Assembly: GCA_964425645.1 (NCBI GenBank)
Contig: CAYRNC010000087.1
Span: forward strand, 1-7,332
DNA from: CAYRNC01 sp964425645
GTDB taxonomy: Bacteria > Bacillota > Clostridia > Peptostreptococcales > Anaerovoracaceae
DNA length: 7,332 nucleotides
Reading direction: 5' to 3'
Positions 1-4,278 of the stretch are shown here, piece after piece. Both the position numbers and the translations under genes were made by a program. Under the pieces are notes generated by a model, which was not told the origin of the DNA, did no database searches, and saw only the letters and a list, made by a program, of their open reading frames with translations. Numbering within the stretch: the stretch's first letter is position 1; every line of letters starts with the position of its first letter.

Positions 1-25
1 ATATAAACCTTATCTGCGGTTGTAG

Positions 26-53
26 TTGTAAGATATTCAAAAAATGATATAAT
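26..53 (+). promoter_or_regulatory. Probable sigma-A-type promoter
   Basis: TTGTAA at 26-31 (4 of 6 matches to the -35 consensus) and a perfect TATAAT at 48-53 are separated by 16 nt. Transcription would begin near position 60, about 105 nt before the first gene. It is the only good promoter match I found upstream of the first four genes, so it may serve them all. This is seen in sequence only; no start site is known. Confidence 0.55.
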
Positions 54-54
54 A

Positions 55-78
55 AGTGCATTGAATGTATCTTGCACT
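55..78. repeat. 6-bp inverted repeat at the predicted transcription start
   Basis: AGTGCA (55-60) and TGCACT (73-78) are perfect inverted repeats 12 nt apart, beginning directly after the -10 hexamer. They could be an operator half-site pair or a small hairpin at the 5' end of the transcript. A 6-bp match is short enough to occur by chance. Confidence 0.3.
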
Positions 79-164
79 CGTGTGTATTCAGGTAGGCATA
101 ACGCATAAACGGTAGTGATATGTAGCCTGATAAGACTTTGAAAAAGCTGTGGAGGTGCGAAAAG
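79..164 (+). other. Untranslated leader of the first operon
   Basis: This stretch lies between the predicted transcription start and the first gene. It holds an interrupted inverted repeat, CAGG (89-92) with CCTG (126-129) and CATA (97-100) with TATG (119-122), which could fold into a weak stem with an internal loop. The ribosome binding site GGAGG sits at 151-155. I recognise no known riboswitch or T-box signature here. Confidence 0.25.
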
Positions 165-428
165 ATGAAGAACTTTCTTCTTAACTGGAATTATAAAAAG
201 CAAATCGTTGCTGAAATTATGGCCTATGGCTGCTTTGCAATGATAGGAAATGCTTGGCTTGGAAAAAAAGGTTCAGAAAATGAAAAGGTATTGTCGCCTT
301 TAAAGATTGTTGAACAGATGCCTAGGAGGCAAAAATGCTTCAACGCATTGCTTTTATCGTGTTTTATAACAGATGTTGCCGCCAGCGTCGTTCTGCTTAA
401 GTATTTGCAAAACAAGATAAAAGAATAG
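165..428 (+). CDS. Small hypothetical protein with a C-terminal hydrophobic segment (87 aa)
   Basis: I do not recognise this gene. The ATG at 165 is preferred because GGAGG at 151-155 lies about 9 nt upstream; an in-frame TTG at 138 would put that binding site inside the gene. The product has a basic N-terminus, a moderately hydrophobic stretch (about residues 14-31), a charged middle containing MPRR, and a stronger hydrophobic segment at about 59-80 that could be a membrane helix, followed by a lysine-containing tail. There are three cysteines (23, 58, 66) but no CxxC motif. It is first in a probable operon, 23 nt ahead of the DUF5685-type gene, so a role connected with that protein at the membrane is possible but only inferred. 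It is probably a real gene given its position and ribosome binding site. Confidence 0.6.
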   Translation: MKNFLLNWNYKKQIVAEIMAYGCFAMIGNAWLGKKGSENEKVLSPLKIVEQMPRRQKCFNALLLSCFITDVAASVVLLKYLQNKIKE

Positions 429-451
429 TTAAAACCGGGCGGAGGATCATT

Positions 452-1339
452 TTGTTAGGATATATTGTACCGGATAAACCAGAGCTGAAAGTAAAAGAAT
501 TTGAACTGTATTTCGGATATTATTGTGGCATATGCAAATCAATTGAAAACCGCTATGGACAAATACAAAGAATGACGCTGAATTACGATGCGGTTTTTTT
601 AGCCCTTATCATAGGGAATTTTAATTCTGAAGAAATATATTATACAATGGAACGCTGTCCGATACACCCCTTAAAGAAGCGTTTGATAGTATGTAAGAAT
701 GATGCTATCGACTATGCAGCCGATATTATGCTAATGCTTGCATATTATAAATTTTTAGATGATGTTCAGGATGAAGGAAAAGCAAAAGCAAAAGCAGGGG
801 CGTTTTTTTTAAGAAGAAGCTATAAAAGGCTTATGAAATACTATAAAGAAAAGTGCAATATTGTGGAATCGAGGCTAAAAGAACTTTATCGTCTTGAGAA
901 AGAAAAATGCTCGTCTTTGGACCGTGTCGCTGAACCTTTTGCCAGGCTTATGGAAGAAATATTTGTACCGAAGGGAATTGGTTCCAATGAAGAAGAAGCT
1001 TTGCTGCGAATTATTGGATATTATACGGGCAAATGGATTTTTTTAATCGATGCCTTTGATGACTTGGAGGACAACCTTAAAAGGGGAACATATAATCCTT
1101 TAGTATATCAATTTGCCTACGATGCGGCGAAGGACTCTTTTTGTGATTTTAAAAACAGGATAAAGAAAACGGTTGAATATAATTTGATGTTCTATCTTGC
1201 TGAGTTGGCTAAAGCCTGGGAATGTCTTGGAAAAGAAAAGAACCGAGGGATAATCGATAATATTATATACTTTGGCCTGCTAAGGAAAACAGAAGAAATT
1301 TTATCGAAAGGGAATACAGATAATGCAAAATCCTTATGA
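452..1339 (+). CDS. DUF5685 family protein, possible isoprenoid-synthase-like fold (295 aa)
   Basis: The TTG start at 452 follows GGAGG (441-445) by 6 nt, and the N-terminus (MLGYIVPDKPEL) matches what I remember of the DUF5685 family of Firmicutes; no search was run. The function is unknown. Visible features are C25-x2-C28 in YYCGICKS, CPIH at 69-72, C81, an aspartate motif FLDDVQDE (101-108) and a second, IDAFDDLEDNLKRG (199-212). The cysteines and histidine could bind a metal. The two acidic motifs, about 100 residues apart in a protein that appears largely helical, resemble the Mg-diphosphate-binding motifs of squalene/phytoene synthases (DDxxDE and DxxEDxxRG). That resemblance is my inference. 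There is no signal peptide. The 3' end overlaps the J-domain gene by 17 nt, which suggests that the two proteins are made together. An 8-T run lies at 803-810. Confidence 0.85.
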   Translation: MLGYIVPDKPELKVKEFELYFGYYCGICKSIENRYGQIQRMTLNYDAVFLALIIGNFNSEEIYYTMERCPIHPLKKRLIVCKNDAIDYAADIMLMLAYYKFLDDVQDEGKAKAKAGAFFLRRSYKRLMKYYKEKCNIVESRLKELYRLEKEKCSSLDRVAEPFARLMEEIFVPKGIGSNEEEALLRIIGYYTGKWIFLIDAFDDLEDNLKRGTYNPLVYQFAYDAAKDSFCDFKNRIKKTVEYNLMFYLAELAKAWECLGKEKNRGIIDNIIYFGLLRKTEEILSKGNTDNAKSL

Positions 1340-1898
1340 AGTACTGGGTATCCGGGAGGGGGCCGGAGAAGAGGAAATTAAAGCAGCTTATCGAGATCAG
1401 GTTAAAAAATACCACCCCGACTTGCACCAGAATAACCCTCTTTATGAATTGGCCGAACAAAAATTACAGGAAATTAACGAAGCGTATGAATATTTGATGA
1501 GAAACGCAGGTTGTGAAGGCCAAAAGGCTGCAAGTAAGGGGAATTCAAATGGTACGGAGGATTATATTGAGGTTAGAAAATACATAGATCATGGGAATCT
1601 TATGGCTGCTGAAGCTATACTAAATCGTAGTGATACCCGTGGGGCGGAATGGCATTTTCTATACGGTATTCTTTCCCTTAAAAAGGGATGGTACAATGAA
1701 GCTATTAACAGCGTACAAGCAGCTGTCAATATGGATCCCGGCAATTTTGAATATCGAACCGCCATGAATAATTTGCTGCAGGCATCAAGTGGATACCGTA
1801 CTAATGCTTACAGCAGGGGATACAGCAGCGGAAACGATGAACTGTGCCGTATGCTGCAATGTTATTGCTGTGCGGATTTGCTCTGCGATTGTATATAG
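1323..1898 (+). CDS. J-domain (DnaJ-like) protein with TPR-like region and Cys-rich tail (191 aa)
   Basis: Residues 1-62 form a J domain with the diagnostic HPD at 31-33, preceded by the basic helix (YRDQVKKY) and followed by the helix with INEAYEYL. J domains stimulate the ATPase of an Hsp70 (DnaK). The glycine/phenylalanine and zinc-finger regions of true DnaJ are absent, so this is a specialised co-chaperone, not the housekeeping one. Residues 80-152 are helical and TPR-like (YGILSLKKGWYNEAINSV, then NMDPGNFEY), suitable for binding a partner. The last 17 residues contain six cysteines (175, 180, 182, 183, 188, 190), which could bind metal, form disulfides or be lipid-modified. The gene starts inside the DUF5685 gene, with AAAGGGA (1307-1313) as a modest ribosome binding site. 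The overlap suggests coupled translation, and a DUF5685-type partner or client is plausible. Confidence 0.9.
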   Translation: MQNPYEVLGIREGAGEEEIKAAYRDQVKKYHPDLHQNNPLYELAEQKLQEINEAYEYLMRNAGCEGQKAASKGNSNGTEDYIEVRKYIDHGNLMAAEAILNRSDTRGAEWHFLYGILSLKKGWYNEAINSVQAAVNMDPGNFEYRTAMNNLLQASSGYRTNAYSRGYSSGNDELCRMLQCYCCADLLCDCI

Positions 1899-1910
1899 AC
1901 AGAGGTTGAA

Positions 1911-2441
1911 ATGTCCGAAAAAAGAAGAATCGGTGTGAACAGTATTATATATGGGGGCGTATTGCTCGCTCTGATTCAAATATTCTTATTTTTAGCTGGA
2001 GCGGTACCAGGTGTCGAGCTAACTCTTTACGCCTTTTCTACGTTGATGATCATGATAATGGTAGAGGAAACATCGTTAAAAAGCGGCTGGGTTCTGTTTG
2101 TTTCATCTTGTTTTCTGGCCTTTTTGATTGTACCCAACAAGCTTGCAGTATTTCCGTACGCAGGGTTCTTTGGTCTTTATGGGACTGTAAAATACCATAT
2201 TGAGCATATAAGAAAAAGGATTTTCGAACTTGCTTTAAAGATTTCGTTCTTAACTATTGTGCTTATATCAGGTCTGTGTTTTTTTAAAGAAGCATTGCTG
2301 GGTGTTATAACCATACAAGGAGATCGATTATGGATACCGATGACAGCCGCTTTAGTAATATTTTTAGTCTATGATCAATTATTGACGCTGCTTCTTAATT
2401 ATTATCGTAAACGCCTATCCGGTTTTTTGAAGATCGGATAA
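1911..2441 (+). CDS. Multi-pass integral membrane protein, unknown function (176 aa)
   Basis: The ATG at 1911 follows AGAGG (1901-1905) by 5 nt and lies 12 nt after the J-domain gene, so it belongs to the same operon. Predicted membrane helices are at about residues 11-30, 35-52, 58-74, 107-125 and 141-163. A less hydrophobic segment, 75-104, has the pattern PNKLAVFPYAGFFGLYG followed by basic residues (KYHIEHIRKR). I recall similar PNKL/PY/GxY patterns in unannotated clostridial membrane proteins, but cannot assign a named family. The size and helix number would fit a substrate-binding (S) component of an ECF transporter, but no motif supports this. Position after the J-domain gene suggests a membrane partner of the preceding proteins. 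Confidence 0.75.
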   Translation: MSEKRRIGVNSIIYGGVLLALIQIFLFLAGAVPGVELTLYAFSTLMIMIMVEETSLKSGWVLFVSSCFLAFLIVPNKLAVFPYAGFFGLYGTVKYHIEHIRKRIFELALKISFLTIVLISGLCFFKEALLGVITIQGDRLWIPMTAALVIFLVYDQLLTLLLNYYRKRLSGFLKIG

Positions 2442-2448
2442 ACGTATT

Positions 2449-2510
2449 CCCCTGTGTCATAAAGTCCCTACTTGTCTCATAAAGATAAAGTAGGCAAAAA
2501 AGAACAGGGG
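2449..2510 (+). promoter_or_regulatory. Nested inverted repeat that overlaps the next gene's ribosome binding site
   Basis: The outer arms CCCCTGT (2449-2455) and ACAGGGG (2504-2510) are perfect complements, as are the inner arms CCTACTT (2467-2473) and AAGTAGG (2488-2494). The outer 3' arm overlaps the Shine-Dalgarno sequence AGGGGGAG (2506-2513) of the SPOR gene that starts at 2519. In mRNA the fold would hide that site. No T-run follows, so it is not an intrinsic terminator on this strand. Regulation of translation is inferred. Confidence 0.4.
2453..2484 (+). repeat. 12-nt imperfect direct repeat, 20-nt period
   Basis: TGTGTCATAAAG (2453-2464) and TGTCTCATAAAG (2473-2484) match at 11 of 12 positions and start exactly 20 nt apart, close to two DNA helical turns. 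They could be paired protein-binding sites or the residue of a local duplication. They interleave with the nested inverted repeat. Confidence 0.45.
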
Positions 2511-2518
2511 GAGTACAA

Positions 2519-3022
2519 TTGAAAAGCAGATATGCGCCGAGAAGGCAAAGCTTTGCCAGGATTTTTATAATATTTATCGCAGTTATTTTATTAGCTATGG
2601 GTGCAGGATATGTTGCTGCAAAACATATTATTATGCCCTACCTTTTTGGTGGTAAAGAGGCAGATGAAAATATGCCGGGGCAAATATCATCCCCTGATAT
2701 TATATCGGGCCAATTAGATGTAACAGAGGAAAAACCCTTAGGCAGCGAAGGAGATATGCCCAAAGAAATCAATCAAAATGAAGCAGTCACCCTATACGGC
2801 ATTCAATACGGAAGTTTTAACGAAAAAAAAAGGGCGGAGGTTGCACTGGAGGAGCTTGATTCCAATAAAGTGGAGGCGTACATTTTACCCAAAAACGGTG
2901 CTTATAAGGTTATAGGCTCGCCGTATATTGATGAGCAGAAGGCGAGGGAGGCTCTTATGAAGATGAAAGACGTTGTCGGTGAGGATATTTTTCTTGTACC
3001 GATGGAGGTATGGATTAAATGA
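2519..3022 (+). CDS. Membrane-anchored SPOR-domain protein (167 aa)
   Basis: The TTG start at 2519 follows AGGGGGAG (2506-2513) by 5 nt. The short basic N-terminus (KSRYAPRRQ) leads into one membrane helix at about 13-34, giving an N-in topology. An acidic, proline- and glycine-containing linker (about 45-88) follows, then a SPOR domain at about 91-161. Typical SPOR features are the opening strand LYGIQYGSF, the helix rich in A and E, the central YKVIGSPY, and the closing FLVPM. SPOR domains generally bind glycan strands of peptidoglycan stripped of stem peptides, often at division septa or in spore-related processes. Here the domain would lie outside the membrane. No catalytic domain (such as an amidase) is attached. 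The stop overlaps the rarA start as ATGA, so translation is probably coupled. Confidence 0.85.
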   Translation: MKSRYAPRRQSFARIFIIFIAVILLAMGAGYVAAKHIIMPYLFGGKEADENMPGQISSPDIISGQLDVTEEKPLGSEGDMPKEINQNEAVTLYGIQYGSFNEKKRAEVALEELDSNKVEAYILPKNGAYKVIGSPYIDEQKAREALMKMKDVVGEDIFLVPMEVWIK

Positions 3023-4278
3023 TTTCTTTATCAACGAGAATGAGACCTAAAAACCTGGACGATTTTGTGGGACAAGAACACTTCATGTACAAAGGGTCCC
3101 TGCTTTATAATGCAATAAAAAGGCGCAGTTTCGGATCCGGTATTTTTTTTGGGCCTTCCGGTACAGGAAAGACTACTTTGGCAAGGTTGATAGCCCGGGA
3201 AATGGATTCGGACTATTTTGAAATCAACGCAACCGTCGTAGGGGTAAAGGAACTGAAAGAAATCCTTGAAAAGGCCAAGGTTAAATATTTCGGTTTTCAA
3301 AAGGAAAAGACTTATTTATATGTTGATGAATTTCATCGCTGGAATAGACTCCAGCAGGATAGCCTGCTTAAAGCTTTAGAAGAAGGCGTATTGCGTTTTA
3401 TAGGAAGCACGACCGAAAACCCTTATTATACGGTAAATAATGCGATACTCAGCCGCATTCGATCAGTCTATGAATTTAAAAGGCTAGGCCGGAATGAACT
3501 TTGTTTGATTATGAGGACGGCTTTAAAAGATAAAGAAAAGGGTTTGGGGGAGAAGGAGCTTATCGTTGATGAGGATGCGCTGTCAGCGTTGGCCGACTTT
3601 TGCCATGGCGATGCAAGGGTAGCTTTGGATACCCTGGAGTTTATTGCAGATAATAGAGGCGAAGGGGAAAAAATAAGCCTTGATCTGATAGGGGAGGCAA
3701 TGCAAAGAAAGATAACTTTCTGCGATAGAAAAGAGGATGAATATAATCTTCTTTCGGCAATGCAAAAATCCATTAGAGGAAGCGATCCTGATGCAGCGAT
3801 ACATTATCTGGCTCGGCTCATCGATGGAGGTGCAGATATTCAAATGATCGGTCGGAGATTGCTTGTTATAGCCAGCGAGGATATAGGGATGGCGTATCCC
3901 CAGGCCATATCCATAGTATATTCTTGCGTCCGGGCGTCTATGATGACCGGATTGCCGGAAGGGAGGATACAGCTTTCACAGGCAGTAATTTTGATGGCTT
4001 CCTGTCCCAAATCTAACTCCTCTGTAAAAGCAATAGACAAAGCAATGGATGATCTGAAGAAAAAAGAAACCGGCGACGTGCCCCCTCACCTTAGAAATGG
4101 TTATTCTTCCAAGGGAGAGTACAGGTATCCTCATGCTTTTGGGGGATATATTAAACAACAGTATTTACCGGACAGGCTATATCGTGAGGGTGTAAACTAC
4201 TATGAACCTACGAAGAATGGTAAAGAGGGGGTTTTCAAGAACTTTTTGGAGAACCTGAAAAGGAGCATAGATGGTTAA
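3019..4278 (+). CDS. rarA: Replication-associated recombination protein RarA (MgsA-type AAA+ ATPase)
   Basis: The protein has 419 residues and starts within the ATGA overlap, with GGAGG at 3004-3008. It begins with the RMRPKNLDDFVGQEH box of clamp-loader-like AAA+ proteins. It has Walker A GPSGTGKT (45-52), Walker B YLYVDE (99-104) followed by FHRWNRLQQD, sensor 1 GSTTENP (129-135), an arginine-finger region LSRIR (144-148) and a sensor-2 area GDARVALDTLE. The C-terminal part, with RRLLVIASEDIGMA, VPPHLRN and GGYIKQQYLP, is typical of the RarA/MgsA/WRNIP1 tetramerisation region. The family acts at stalled replication forks with single-strand DNA and SSB. The length is slightly below the roughly 447 residues of E. 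coli RarA, partly through a shorter loop after VPPHLR. It lies between the SPOR gene and the IspH-S1 gene, whose start it overlaps by 8 nt. Confidence 0.95.
   Translation: MISLSTRMRPKNLDDFVGQEHFMYKGSLLYNAIKRRSFGSGIFFGPSGTGKTTLARLIAREMDSDYFEINATVVGVKELKEILEKAKVKYFGFQKEKTYLYVDEFHRWNRLQQDSLLKALEEGVLRFIGSTTENPYYTVNNAILSRIRSVYEFKRLGRNELCLIMRTALKDKEKGLGEKELIVDEDALSALADFCHGDARVALDTLEFIADNRGEGEKISLDLIGEAMQRKITFCDRKEDEYNLLSAMQKSIRGSDPDAAIHYLARLIDGGADIQMIGRRLLVIASEDIGMAYPQAISIVYSCVRASMMTGLPEGRIQLSQAVILMASCPKSNSSVKAIDKAMDDLKKKETGDVPPHLRNGYSSKGEYRYPHAFGGYIKQQYLPDRLYREGVNYYEPTKNGKEGVFKNFLENLKRSIDG

Noticed and set aside
138..164. Longer version of the first gene starting at TTG 138
   Set aside because: The strong GGAGG at 151-155 is correctly placed for ATG 165, and no binding site precedes TTG 138.
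776..796. Short AAAGCA repeats in the DUF5685-type gene (KAKAKA)
   Set aside because: Only about three units in a lysine/alanine-rich helix; simple codon repetition is enough to explain it.
1884..1895. C-terminal CDCI of the J-domain protein read as a CaaX prenylation box, tempting because the neighbour looks prenyl synthase-like
   Set aside because: Bacteria are not known to have CaaX prenyltransferases, and the tail is more simply part of a six-cysteine cluster.
2467..2494. Inner CCTACTT/AAGTAGG hairpin as an intrinsic terminator after the membrane protein gene
   Set aside because: It is followed by an A-rich and not a T-rich tract on the plus strand, and the stem is only 7 bp with a 14-nt loop.
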